From an uncultured Prevotella sp. (GTDB lineage: Bacteria > Bacteroidota > Bacteroidia > Bacteroidales > Bacteroidaceae): DNA of 55,522 bases. Of the stretch, positions 18,296 through 27,411 are shown in pieces. Under the pieces are notes generated by a model. It worked only from the letters and a program-made list of their open reading frames with translations. It did not search any database and was not told where the DNA came from. Made by a program: the position numbers and the translations under genes. Every line of letters starts with the position of its first letter. Positions within the stretch are counted from its first letter, which is position 1. The DNA is taken from positions 1-55,522 of the forward strand of contig CAMCBZ010000016.1 of NCBI GenBank assembly GCA_945873145.1. Reading direction: 5' to 3'.

Positions 18296-20526
18296 GGCAC
18301 AAGATAGTCAGCCACCGTCTCTGCCAGGATTCTCGAACCCTCGGCATTGGGATGCAACTGATCGGGGAAGAGCTCCGGGTGGCCCTTGGTTGGTGTGTGC
18401 AAGTCGATGAGGTCAAGATGATTTTTCTTTGCCAAGGCTTGTATCGCCGGCATGATCTGCCCTTCGAGTATTTTCTGATCTATCTTCTCCTTGCGGTAGC
18501 TTGTAGAGGGGTAGCACAGCACGATACGAGGATGAGAGGGCAGCGCACGCAGCTCGTCGACCATCCGCTGATAATAAGTCTTGTACTCGCTCACTCCCTT
18601 CCAATAGCGGTGCTGGGCATCGTTGGTTCCCAACTTGATGAAGACCACTTGGGGCATGAAACGCTTCGCATAGTCATACTGTGGCTTATCCATATAGCAA
18701 TTGCCACTGCTCATCGTCGATCCGCTGACACCATAGTTGCGGACATTATATCCGTCGCCCACGATTCGCTGCAACTGCGCGGGCCAGCTCTCCGTGTTGC
18801 GGTATTTCAGCCGTGCGCCATAGGTGATGCTGTTGCCCACACAGGCCACACGGACAGCATGTGGCGCAGGCACGCTGACCGACCATAGCCAGCGCTCGAG
18901 CTCATTGAGCATTTGGTCGTGGTAAGGGAAAGACGTTTTGTAGCCCCAGCCATGTCCGCCGTCACGGTAGATATGCAGCACTGCCGGCACATGGGCACGG
19001 TGCAGAGCCTCGTAATAGGCCACGCCGTTGAGCACGTCGATGGTCGGGTCGTCATCGGCAGCGGCAATAAAGGCGGGCGGTGTCTCCTGGCTCACCATCC
19101 TGTCGGCGCTCCACTGTGCGGCACTCTGCTGTGTGAGGGAGTCGCCAAGGAATTTCTTCGCCATACCTTGATGAGGCTTGGTGTCGAGTTTGATGACAGG
19201 ATACAGCAGGATGGAGAAAGCCGGGCGCAGCGAGTCACACTGTGCGTTGCTGTAGGCAGCAGCCAAGTGCCCGCCGGCCGAGAATCCCATGATGCCGACG
19301 CCATTGGGATTGATTCCCCATTCATCGGCATGGCGATGGATCTGCTCAAAAACTTTCCTCACGTCTCCCAACGTCCGGTTCCTGTCGCCCTCGGGAAGCC
19401 TATAGCGCACCACAGCCACCGAGATACCCAAACCGTGAAAGAAGGGCACCCAGTCTGCGCCTTCCTTCGCTCCGGCCAGATGATTATAACCGCCACCGGG
19501 ACAGAGCACGACGGTACGTCCCTGGCAGTCGGGCTTCTCGGCCAGATAGAGAGTAGCGTCTACACCGTCAAGGGTTAGGGTCTTGCCTTTAAAACGCGTC
19601 TGCAAATAGAGTGGCGCACGCCGGGCATTCTTTCCGGCCAGTCCCAAGTCGACGAGTTGGTTATAGATCTTCTTGCCGAGAAGCTCAGCTCCCGTCGCGT
19701 CGAAGTGTATGTTGTCGCTGCGCAGCGTAGCATCGGGCACCGGTACGAAATAGACATTCTTCACGGTTTGCGTCAACTTGATTTGTGCCTGCTCCACACC
19801 TTGGGAATAGCCCCGGCCTCTGTGCGAGATACCTCCGAGGATCACCGGCAGTGTGGCGTAGCGCTTCTTGCCCGTCTTCTTGACGGCATAGGCACGCACG
19901 TAGTCGATGACAGCCTTCATGTTGTCATAGTAGCTTTCCGCTGTCTTCCGGTCGCTCTCCCCCTGATGCCAGATGAAGGCTTTGATCTCGTAGCCCTCCT
20001 TGCACTTGGACAACTGCTGGTCTATGCAGGCACCAATGTTCTCGGTGAAAGCCTTCAATAGCGACTTGCCGCCCTTGTCGGCCGCCTTGGTGGAATCGAG
20101 GAAGGCAGAGTTGGCACTCCAATACATCTTCTGTGTGCTTGGGGCCCGAAGGTCTATAGCAGTACCGCCAAGGCTCTCCTTGATGACATAGAAGTCGCGG
20201 TGCAGGCTCTTCTCCAGCCAATAGTATGTCACGGCATCGTAGGCCCATCGCCCCGGCATGTTCTTATTGATGATTCGCGGACGGAAAAGTTCAAACTGCC
20301 CGTTGCCGCCATGGGCCCCGCTGCCATAGCTCCAATAGCAGTGCTCGTAAGGAGCCTGCTGGATGTAGGCAGGAAGCTCACTGTTGGGCACGCGCCCGTC
20401 GGTGTTCGACTGTCCCGCCACCAAATAGACAGGAACGGGATTCTTTGTTGCCCTGGCCAAAGCTGCCGTGAGAAGACAGACTGCCAACAGGCACATATGC
20501 TTCACGATACTTCTTTTTTTCTTCAT
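18292..20526 (-). CDS. Three-domain secreted esterase (SASA/CE6-like, alpha/beta-hydrolase, SGNH)
   Basis: A secreted protein of 744 residues joining three different esterase folds. The start is at 20526, where MKKKRSIVKHMCLLAVCLLTAALARA forms a signal peptide; an upstream in-frame ATG at 20577 would precede it and seems unlikely. Domain 1 (about 30-300) is sialate-O-acetylesterase/CE6-like, with GQSN (Ser40), WHQGESD and DNIHFD. Domain 2 (about 310-545) is an alpha/beta-hydrolase of the xylan-esterase type, with oxyanion GGGYNHL and nucleophile GFSAGG (Ser416). Domain 3 (about 550-744) is an SGNH/GDSL esterase, with GNSITYG (Ser566), KLGTNDA and DQLHP. All three catalytic signatures look intact. 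The likely role is removal of acetyl groups at different positions of pectin or hemicellulose. Confidence 0.9.
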   Translation of the reverse strand: MKKKRSIVKHMCLLAVCLLTAALARATKNPVPVYLVAGQSNTDGRVPNSELPAYIQQAPYEHCYWSYGSGAHGGNGQFELFRPRIINKNMPGRWAYDAVTYYWLEKSLHRDFYVIKESLGGTAIDLRAPSTQKMYWSANSAFLDSTKAADKGGKSLLKAFTENIGACIDQQLSKCKEGYEIKAFIWHQGESDRKTAESYYDNMKAVIDYVRAYAVKKTGKKRYATLPVILGGISHRGRGYSQGVEQAQIKLTQTVKNVYFVPVPDATLRSDNIHFDATGAELLGKKIYNQLVDLGLAGKNARRAPLYLQTRFKGKTLTLDGVDATLYLAEKPDCQGRTVVLCPGGGYNHLAGAKEGADWVPFFHGLGISVAVVRYRLPEGDRNRTLGDVRKVFEQIHRHADEWGINPNGVGIMGFSAGGHLAAAYSNAQCDSLRPAFSILLYPVIKLDTKPHQGMAKKFLGDSLTQQSAAQWSADRMVSQETPPAFIAAADDDPTIDVLNGVAYYEALHRAHVPAVLHIYRDGGHGWGYKTSFPYHDQMLNELERWLWSVSVPAPHAVRVACVGNSITYGARLKYRNTESWPAQLQRIVGDGYNVRNYGVSGSTMSSGNCYMDKPQYDYAKRFMPQVVFIKLGTNDAQHRYWKGVSEYKTYYQRMVDELRALPSHPRIVLCYPSTSYRKEKIDQKILEGQIMPAIQALAKKNHLDLIDLHTPTKGHPELFPDQLHPNAEGSRILAETVADYLVP

Positions 20527-20545
20527 TGTAAGTTTAGCGTTAAAA

Positions 20546-21025
20546 TTAGGATATTGATTTGATTTTATCTTTTGCAAAGATAGTGATTTTTGAGAACTCG
20601 CAGTTCAAGAGCATCATGCCTGAGCATCCTGTCAGCGAGCCAAGCATGCCGACATAGAATGCTTCCTTGCTGACACTGGCGCGCACCCTCTCTACGGTGA
20701 TGCTGCTGCCTCCGCCGCCCCTCGGCCTCCTGCTCTTGAAGCGGAAGGCCTGGTCGGTGGCTTGGAAAACACAGTCGTGCATATAGACATTGTGAACTCC
20801 CGGCACGCCCGTCTCAGAGTCAATCACCAGTCCTCCCGCGCCGCGATTGGCGAGACAGTGGCGGATGATCGCGTCAGCTTGTTTCATGATAAGCGAGTCG
20901 GAGATGTTGACACGGTAGGTGTTCCACGAACTCCAGCCCATAGTGGGACCTTCATTTTCCTGGCAAAAGCCAATTAGTGGGAAAAACGACAGCAACAAAA
21001 CGAGTTTTAATCTTAGCCTGCGCAT
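20546..21025 (-). pseudogene. Chimeric remnant: GH27 N-terminus joined to a GH28 interior
   Basis: A 159-residue frame begins with a signal peptide (MRRLRLKLVLLLSFFPLIGFC) and the opening of a GH27 alpha-galactosidase (EGPTMGWSSWNTYRVNISDS...MKQADA). At about residue 51 it changes without a frame break to the interior of a GH28 polygalacturonase-type beta-helix (IIRHCLANRGAGGLVIDSET, then DCVFQATDQAFRFKSRRPRGGG). It then degenerates (residues 131-159 unrecognised). Neither enzyme has its catalytic residues, so this is most simply the scar of a deletion that fused two neighbouring genes. It lies just upstream of the esterase gene on the same strand. The family assignments come from recalled motifs. 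Confidence 0.75.
20575..20582 (-). promoter_or_regulatory. -7 box for the three-domain esterase
   Basis: Minus-strand TATCTTTG, 48 bases upstream of the esterase ATG at 20526 and overlapping the 3' end of the GH27/GH28 remnant. It sits in a 16-base sequence (20573-20588) that also occurs at 21313-21328 around the remnant's own -7 box. Confidence 0.55.
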
Positions 21026-21314
21026 AACTTTGATTGTTTTTTGTGTAAAGTTAGTGGGTAAACATCCATTGGCAATACGATTTTTGTCCGTTATTTGATA
21101 TAATTGTACTATTGGTCTAAGCATTGACAAAAGTATCTGTGACACGCGAAGTCCTGTTGCCGTCCCGGTGAATCCACTGACACTCGAAGATACGAGCTTT
21201 ATGCTGACATCCTTTTTCAGCCAGATTGGTTTGATTTGATCTTCTTCTATATAACAAGACCGATAAGGCCGTTATTTACCGCCTTTGTTTTCGGCTTGTC
21301 CAAAAAGTTTGCTG

Positions 21315-21322
21315 CAAAGATA
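21315..21322 (-). promoter_or_regulatory. -7 box upstream of the GH27/GH28 remnant
   Basis: Minus-strand TATCTTTG within a 16-base sequence identical to 20573-20588. It lies about 290 bases upstream of the remnant's ATG. The 21026-21524 interval holds this element and the divergent PL11 promoter; no other gene is visible. Confidence 0.45.
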
Positions 21323-21486
21323 GTGATTCTTGCCCTATCTGCAAGAAAGCCTTTTATTCATAATTGATAAAAATCATACGCCAACAACCGTGACACAGAC
21401 ACAGGCCAAAGACTGAGTCAAGACTTGGCTTGTACTAAATTATTGGTTTAAGAACGATATTCATACTGCACAAAGGCTGAAGACTC

Positions 21487-21494
21487 TAATTTTG
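21487..21494 (+). promoter_or_regulatory. -7 box for the PL11 gene
   Basis: TAATTTTG on the plus strand, 30 bases before the PL11 ATG at 21525. Confidence 0.5.
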
Positions 21495-21524
21495 CAATCA
21501 GATAAACCCTAAACCAATAACATC

Positions 21525-24051
21525 ATGAAACAAAAACTACTTACAGGACTCTTTATCCTCTCCTCCTGCATGGTAGCAGCCCAGCAGGAAAATCGTGGTC
21601 TGTTTGCCTTCATCAATGGCAGTCAGGTGCAGGTGAGCTGGCGCATGCGCGCTACCGACAACCCGACCAAGATGCAGTATGAACTTTACGCTGACGGCCA
21701 GAAGGTGTGCACCATGCGCAGCAAGACCACCGTACGGCTGAGCAAGGCCATCTATGGCGACGCCACCTTCCGCCTTGTAGTCAAGGATCCGGAAGGCAAC
21801 ACAGTGGACCAACAAGAAGGTGTCACTGCACAGCCCTATCCCTACATCGACATTCCGCTGTCGGCACCCGCACCCGTCACCAACGCTGACACAACAGTCA
21901 TCTCCTACACGCCCGGCGACTGCTCGGCTTACGACATGGACGGCGACGGCAATCAGGAAATCATCCTCAAATGGATGCCCTCCATTATATATAATAAGGA
22001 GTTGAACCTGCCCGCACATGAGTTCATCGACTGCTACAAGCTCGACGGCACGCGACTGTGGCGCATCGACATGGGACAGAACATGGGAGCGGGCAACAAC
22101 TTCCCGTTCATGTGCTGGGACTTTGACGGCGACGGCAAGGGCGAACTGATCTGCAAAACGGCTCCCGGCACCAAGGACGCGGCCGGAAACTATGTCGGCA
22201 ACGGACTGCCCGGCTATCCGACCGACCTGCAGAAGACCTACTACCGTGGCAGCGACAAACTGCCCACCAAGGGCGAAGAGTGGCTCACCTGCTTCGACGG
22301 TGCCACAGGCAAGGAACTGGCATCGAAACAATATTGGCCCTATTTCAACATACAGTCTGACTGGGACCCGCGGAGTGGCTCCACCGATGGCGAGAACTAC
22401 GGCCGACGGGGCAATGGCTTCAAGGGTGCCGTGATGAAGATTCTGTGTCGCGACGGCAAAGTACGCCCCGTATGTGTTATGCAGCGAGGCATCTATTCCT
22501 ATGTCTATGCCACCGCTATCTCCTGGGACGGCAAGCAGCTCACGGAGGAATGGCGCCATGCCTCCACCAGCGAGAACCACGCCGTGACTACCAACGCCAC
22601 AGGCACGCACACACAGACGGTCAGCCTCTTCGCTCAAGGTGCTCATGCCGGTCAGGCTGCCGACCTGGACGGCGACGGTTATGACGAGCTCTGCATCGGT
22701 GCCGCTGCCATCGACCACGACGGTACCGTGCTATGGTCTACAGGACTGGGTCACGGCGACATGATCAGCGTCGGAGAACTCAACCCGCATCACGAGGGAC
22801 AGGAGACCTTCCGTATCACCGAGGGCGCTACAGCCTACGATGCCTGCATGATCAGCGGCAAAGACGGCAAGGTACTCAACGGACAGCCGTTCACCAGTGG
22901 TGATGTGGGACGCGGACTGGCCATGGACCTCGACTCCACGAAAGCCGGTAACGAGTATTTCTTCCTCACATCCCGTGACATCTACGACTGCGACGGAAAT
23001 GCCCTGTATGAGTTGAACCGCGGAAAGGTCACGGGCTACCCCAACTACCGCATCTTCTGGGACGGCGATCTCACCGATGAGCATTTCGACGGAGTGACGG
23101 TGGCCAAATATGACATTGTCAACCATTACTGGGAACGCTGCTTGACGGGGCGTGGCAACAATACGACTCTGTGGAAAGCCTATGGCCTGCACTCCATCAA
23201 CAGCACCAAGCAGAATCCTTGTCTGCAATGCGATCTCTTCGGCGACTTCCGCGAGGAAATTGCGATGTATACCACTGCACAGGAGGCACAGCAAACTGGC
23301 TGCGACTATGTGCTGCGAATCATCACCTCTACCTACGTACACCGACAAGAAGCTGCCTTGGCTGCGCGACGACAACACCTACAACCTGCAGATTGCCAGT
23401 CAGAACGTGGGCTACTCCCAGTCACCGCATTTGGGCTACAATGCCTACAGCTATTACCAGTCACTGGGCGAGATGGGGCAGGACGAGGTGGCACAACAGC
23501 AGGAGTCCGCGGTCTTCAACCCTGTCGCCGGTGCGTACTACGAGATGAAGTATGAGGAGTCGGGCTATATGAACTTTGCCGACGGGCAGGTCAGCAAGGG
23601 CATGGTGGCTTGCTCCGACGAGCCCTACGAGGTGCAGTTTGTGAAAGGTCCGGAAGACGATGAGTACTACATCGAAGGCAAGGACGGTTACTATCTGTGC
23701 GATAAAGGCAACTATGGCTTCTCGACCACTACAGACGCCTCCCTCGCCACTCCTTACAAGGCCGTCAAGGACGGCGACGCCGTGTATTTCGTCTCAACGG
23801 TAGCCACCAACGGCAATGTATATATCGGCTACAACGGGAAGCGTAATGCTTTCTCCCGCGGCAACAGTGCCGACTGGGCGGCGCGCTTCACCATCGTTGC
23901 GACAGGCAACACTGATCCGACTTCCATCTCTACGATCACCGTCAGGGGCAACAAAATCAAGGATGTATACTCCATCGACGGCAAGCGCGGCAACAAGCAT
24001 GGCATCAAGATCATCCGCTATGAGAATGGTACAACGATAAAGACACTATAA
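21525..24051 (+). pseudogene. Rhamnogalacturonan lyase family PL11, interrupted by a single-base frameshift
   Basis: The family cleaves the rhamnogalacturonan I backbone by beta-elimination. The first frame (21525-23330, 602 codons) has a signal peptide (to about residue 19), the FAFINGSQVQVSWRM start and DMDGDGNQEI-type calcium loops, and runs to YVLRIITS. The continuation PTYTDKKLPWLRDDNTYNLQ is in the +1 frame from 23332 to 24051. Skipping the single base at 23331 restores an 841-residue protein of family character, with a C-terminal extension closing in VYSIDGKRGNKHGIKIIRYENG, which resembles type IX secretion tails. Without correction the first frame ends at 23555 in unrelated sequence. 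It may be a true mutation or an assembly error, since the rest is well conserved. Confidence 0.88.
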
Positions 24052-24252
24052 TCTCTCATTGTCCTTCATCGTTGATTACCACTACCATTCATAGGAATCC
24101 TCTGTCCCGTCACAGCTCTGAAGGCCGACTATCTGAAAGGGTTCATCATCACAAAAGCTCGATGACCCGAGGGCATTCATAGTGTATCACCTCCCTGAGA
24201 CATGAATCCTCAACTTCGTATACCACGCAGCAGCCTCACCCGCAAAGCATAT

Positions 24253-24316
24253 CACTCCCCTCTCCCCTTGGAGAGGGGTACGGGGGTGAGGCTGGTAGGG
24301 TACGGGGGTGAGGCTG
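24253..24316 (-). repeat. C/G-rich 3'-end hairpin repeat, type A, with a partial second copy
   Basis: On the plus strand a CCCCTCTCC-CCTT-GGAGAGGGG hairpin is followed by TACGGGGGTGAGGCT, and that tail is repeated at 24300-24315. Read on the minus strand it has the order seen after stop codons elsewhere in the window. Of all non-coding copies it is the farthest from a gene end (about 470 bases from the GH115 stop). Confidence 0.7.
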
Positions 24317-24413
24317 GAAGGGGCTATGCGGTTAAGGCTATTCCTATCCTCGAAATTTATCCGACAAAAGTACTCCCGCCAAAGTTTGCATTCTAGAGAA
24401 TGAAGAAGGCAGA

Positions 24414-24467
24414 AAACAGGCGTTTGATCGTCGGAAAAGGACTTTGAGGGTGAGGAAACGCCTGTTT
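24414..24467. repeat. 12-bp inverted repeat with 30-base loop
   Basis: AAACAGGCGTTT (24414-24425) is an exact inverted copy of AAACGCCTGTTT (24456-24467). It is part of the structured stretch between the convergent PL11 and GH115 genes. Confidence 0.6.
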
Positions 24468-24520
24468 CATAGTATCATCACAGCGGTTATCTCTCATCAG
24501 AAAGCCGAGATGACAAGGTC

Positions 24521-24576
24521 AAAGTGCCTTTCTCTCACAAAATTCTCTAGAGAATTTTGTGAGAGAAAGGCACTTT
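24521..24576. repeat. 56-bp perfect palindrome
   Basis: Every base from 24521 to 24548 pairs with 24549-24576, with no loop. The centre is AATTCTCTAGAGAATT and the outer arms read AAAGTGCCTTTCTCTCAC and its complement. The same core and the flanking AGAAAGGCACTTT recur at 54839-54883. It lies between convergent genes here but between divergent genes in the other copy, so simple termination does not explain both. Confidence 0.85.
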
Positions 24577-24640
24577 TGCATTTAACTTCAATTGATTTCT
24601 TTATCGCAGAAAGAAGAAATCGATGTAACACATTAATTAT

Positions 24641-24742
24641 AAGTGACTTATAAAAAAGGCCTCAAAATTCGCAAAAATCAGAGCAAAGTGACCTCTCGTG
24701 CAGAAAATCGCCAAAAAAAAGGCCGTTTTTTGTCAGTTTTCT
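24641..24742. repeat. Intergenic homology block, copy 1
   Basis: About 100 AT-rich bases resembling 54923-55027. Shared pieces in the same order are a GTGACTTA/GCGACTTA motif, a CTCAAAA(A/T)TCGCAAAAA stretch, GGCCGT, and TGTCAGTTT near the end. Both copies lie about 65 bases (copy 1) and 52 bases (copy 2) after a core palindrome. No open frame covers both. Confidence 0.55.
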
Positions 24743-24782
24743 AAACATTCATTGGGTTGTATACAAAACATCGCCCAACACC

Positions 24783-27386
24783 TTACTGCCCGAAAGTCTG
24801 TCTGACAGGAAAGAGATAGAACCGGCGGTTTGCATTGTTGTCCACCATCCACTGGTCGAGCACGATATGCGGATCAAGGGCGTGGATGGTCAGCGTATGG
24901 CGACCCGCCTTCAAACCTTTCAGCGGCAGTTCACGGAGGGCCTGGCCACGCAGCACGTTGAGCTTCCATTGCTCTGAGCGGAACTTCTCTTTGAGCGAGT
25001 AGACGGTGGGCTGTGCGCCGTCGATACTTACCGAGAAACGCAGGTCACCTTTGTCGTTGGGTTGCGTGGGGATGAGCGCCACGCGCAGCACGTAGTCACC
25101 TTTCTTGTCGGTGGAGAACGTGTAGGAGATCTCGCCATTCTGCGGCAGGGCCACGGCCTTCATGCTATGGCCCAGCATCTCAACGATCTGTGTGCCTGGC
25201 GAGGCTTGTTGCCAGTCGGCGGCATTGCGGGCGATGACGCCTGCGGTGGCCTTGGCCGACGCCCAGGTGTTGCGGACGGCTTTCACCGTGTCGCCGTTGT
25301 GGATTGCCTTTGGGTCCGCTGCCTTCCGTCCTTTCTCCAGCCATTCCTTCACCTGTGCGTCGGTGAGCAGCGTGGGGAGCACGGGCGCACCAAAGACCGG
25401 AAGATCACGCGGATGCATATCCATCGAGCCACGCCACTTGCCGCCAGCCATTTTCTCATTATAGTATGCAGTCAGTGTTCTCACCTCTTGATAGGCTTGC
25501 TGACTCTCGGCACAGGCATGGTAGATCTCTGACTGGCGGGCGAACCTATCCTTTGGCGTCGAGCCGTTGGCCAGCTGCCGGGCTTTTTGTGCCCAGAGCA
25601 TCTTACGTGCATGAGCCTCAGCAGCACACACGGGATACTCGATGGCCGCAAAGTAAGCATCCTGCAATTCGGGGCGGACAACAGCCTTGGCTTTCCTTAC
25701 CTGTCCGGCCACAGCGGCGAAGCGGGTAAGGTAGCCGTCAAGCTCATCGCCGAACTCGGTTTGCGACAACTCACTGTTGCGTACCGGACCCAGACCACGG
25801 TCGTAGAGTTTCTTCGACAACTCGGTCTGGTTCCAGCCCATGAACTCAGGCCGCCGCTCGCCGCAAAGCCTGAAGTATTCGTGCATAGCCGGGAAGAGTG
25901 CTTCGCCGGCCTGTTCGCCGAACTGACGGCAGAGCCACTGACGGTAGTGATCGTGGAGTGAAGAGCTATTGACACAGTTGATATTCCACGCCATGTCGAG
26001 GAAGAGCTCGAGGTCATAGCCCGCGACCTTCGGATCGTGGACGTTGACGATCCACATCTTCCGCACGTTATGGTCATAGGCCGTGCGCATCTCGTTATAG
26101 ACAAGTCCCGGCTGTGTGGTGGTCAGCCACAGATAGTCGTGGGGGCGGCCCCAGTAGCTGAGATGATAGTAAACGCCACCGCCACCCGTGCGCCGCTGCT
26201 CCGTGCTGTCGGGTAGCCGCGTGAGGTAGCCGTAGTTGTCGTCGCACCACATCAGCGTGACGTAGTCGGGCACCTTGAGCCCCATGTTGTAAATGTCGAG
26301 CACCTCTTTGTAGGGAATGAACACCTGCGTCTGCCTGGCCGGGTCGCCGAGGTATTTCCCGATGAGCTTCTGCTGGTCATCGATGACGAGCTGCAGGGCG
26401 TCGAACTTCTCCTTCAGGGTCTTGACGCCCTCCATCGAGCCGTCGTGGATGCCGCGCATGCCGATGGTGAGCAGATTGCCGCCCTTGGAGTCTTTTACTT
26501 CTTTCAACCGCTCAGTCCAATAGTCTTGCACAGCCTGCCGGTTGGTGATATAGTTAAACGCCCCTCGCACTTTCTCATTCCACTCCCCCACATTATTGCG
26601 CAGCAAGGGTTCGCAGTGCGACGAGCCGATAGCGATGCCGCAGCTGTCGGCCATGGCCTTGGCTCCCGGCGTCTGAAAGAAAGCAACCGTACCGGGATGC
26701 ATGGCGGGCCAGATCGTATTGGCACGAAGACGGAGCAACAGTTGGAACATCTTTTTATAGGTATTCTTCCCGATGACACCAAACGGAGTCTTGTCGGAAT
26801 GGCCACAGCTCCAAGGGCGCAGCGACCAGTCCTCGTCGTTGAGAAAGATGCCGCGGTACTCGACCGATGCGCCCTGCGTCGTCGTGAACTGATCGTCGAG
26901 CGTCAGCCGTGAACGATGCTCGGGCTCGGCATCTCCCCACCATACCCAAGGACTCACGCCCGCCTGACGCGACAACTCCAACAGTCCATAAGCAGTGCCA
27001 CGTCCGTTGGCCCCCACAACAACAATCTGCCCTCGGTGAACACGAATATGGAAGCCGTCGGTCAGCGTCTGCAATTTTTCTACCGGCACGCCCATATCCC
27101 GCAATTCACGCTGTTGGCGACGGGAGAGGCGGTCCAACTGAAAGAGACGAATCGTAGCCTGCTGAGCCAGGTCGGTCTGCTTTGGTGCGATGCCCGTCAC
27201 CTGCGCTATGTCGTCCTTGAACATGTGGGAAGCAACATCTACGACGGGATCAACACCGCGAGGCACCGAAAGGCTGACCGCATGGATGCCGTCGAACCAG
27301 GTGACGGGCTTCGCCGAGACTCCTTTCGGTGTCATCAGCAAAAGGAAAGCAAGGGCAAGAGGCTTGAAGGGAAAACGATTGTTCAT
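24783..27386 (-). CDS. Glycoside hydrolase family 115 (alpha-glucuronidase type)
   Basis: A secreted enzyme of 867 residues. The family removes alpha-1,2-linked (4-O-methyl)glucuronic acid from xylan, with some members active on glucuronosylated galactans. Visible: signal peptide (about 1-25), an N-terminal domain, and the TIM barrel with the diagnostic YRGIFLNDEDWSLRPW, LRANTIWPAMHPGT and WCDDNYGYLTR segments. A helical region (about 480-620) and a C-terminal beta-sandwich with GRHTLTIHALDPHIVLDQWMVD follow. Length fits the family. It is the second gene of a minus-strand pair, 25 bases after the CE12 esterase. In a locus with PL11 and CE12 the target may be glucuronic acid on arabinogalactan-like side chains rather than xylan, which is inference. 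Confidence 0.92.
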   Translation of the reverse strand: MNNRFPFKPLALAFLLLMTPKGVSAKPVTWFDGIHAVSLSVPRGVDPVVDVASHMFKDDIAQVTGIAPKQTDLAQQATIRLFQLDRLSRRQQRELRDMGVPVEKLQTLTDGFHIRVHRGQIVVVGANGRGTAYGLLELSRQAGVSPWVWWGDAEPEHRSRLTLDDQFTTTQGASVEYRGIFLNDEDWSLRPWSCGHSDKTPFGVIGKNTYKKMFQLLLRLRANTIWPAMHPGTVAFFQTPGAKAMADSCGIAIGSSHCEPLLRNNVGEWNEKVRGAFNYITNRQAVQDYWTERLKEVKDSKGGNLLTIGMRGIHDGSMEGVKTLKEKFDALQLVIDDQQKLIGKYLGDPARQTQVFIPYKEVLDIYNMGLKVPDYVTLMWCDDNYGYLTRLPDSTEQRRTGGGGVYYHLSYWGRPHDYLWLTTTQPGLVYNEMRTAYDHNVRKMWIVNVHDPKVAGYDLELFLDMAWNINCVNSSSLHDHYRQWLCRQFGEQAGEALFPAMHEYFRLCGERRPEFMGWNQTELSKKLYDRGLGPVRNSELSQTEFGDELDGYLTRFAAVAGQVRKAKAVVRPELQDAYFAAIEYPVCAAEAHARKMLWAQKARQLANGSTPKDRFARQSEIYHACAESQQAYQEVRTLTAYYNEKMAGGKWRGSMDMHPRDLPVFGAPVLPTLLTDAQVKEWLEKGRKAADPKAIHNGDTVKAVRNTWASAKATAGVIARNAADWQQASPGTQIVEMLGHSMKAVALPQNGEISYTFSTDKKGDYVLRVALIPTQPNDKGDLRFSVSIDGAQPTVYSLKEKFRSEQWKLNVLRGQALRELPLKGLKAGRHTLTIHALDPHIVLDQWMVDNNANRRFYLFPVRQTFGQ

Positions 27387-27411
27387 AGCAGTGCGATGCG
27401 ATTATTCTTAA

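Noticed and set aside
23152..24051. Separate gene starting at 23152
   Set aside because: Its first 60 residues are out-of-frame PL11 sequence; from 23332 it is simply the continuation of PL11 after the frameshift.
24202..24396. 64-residue open frame with PLPLERGTGVRLVG-type sequence
   Set aside because: The sequence is the dispersed C/G-rich repeat translated, with no gene-like start context or conservation.
24521..24576. Ordinary rho-independent terminator
   Set aside because: It lies nearly 500 bases from the PL11 stop, lacks a loop and T tract, and its relative at 54839 lies between divergent promoters where no terminator is needed.
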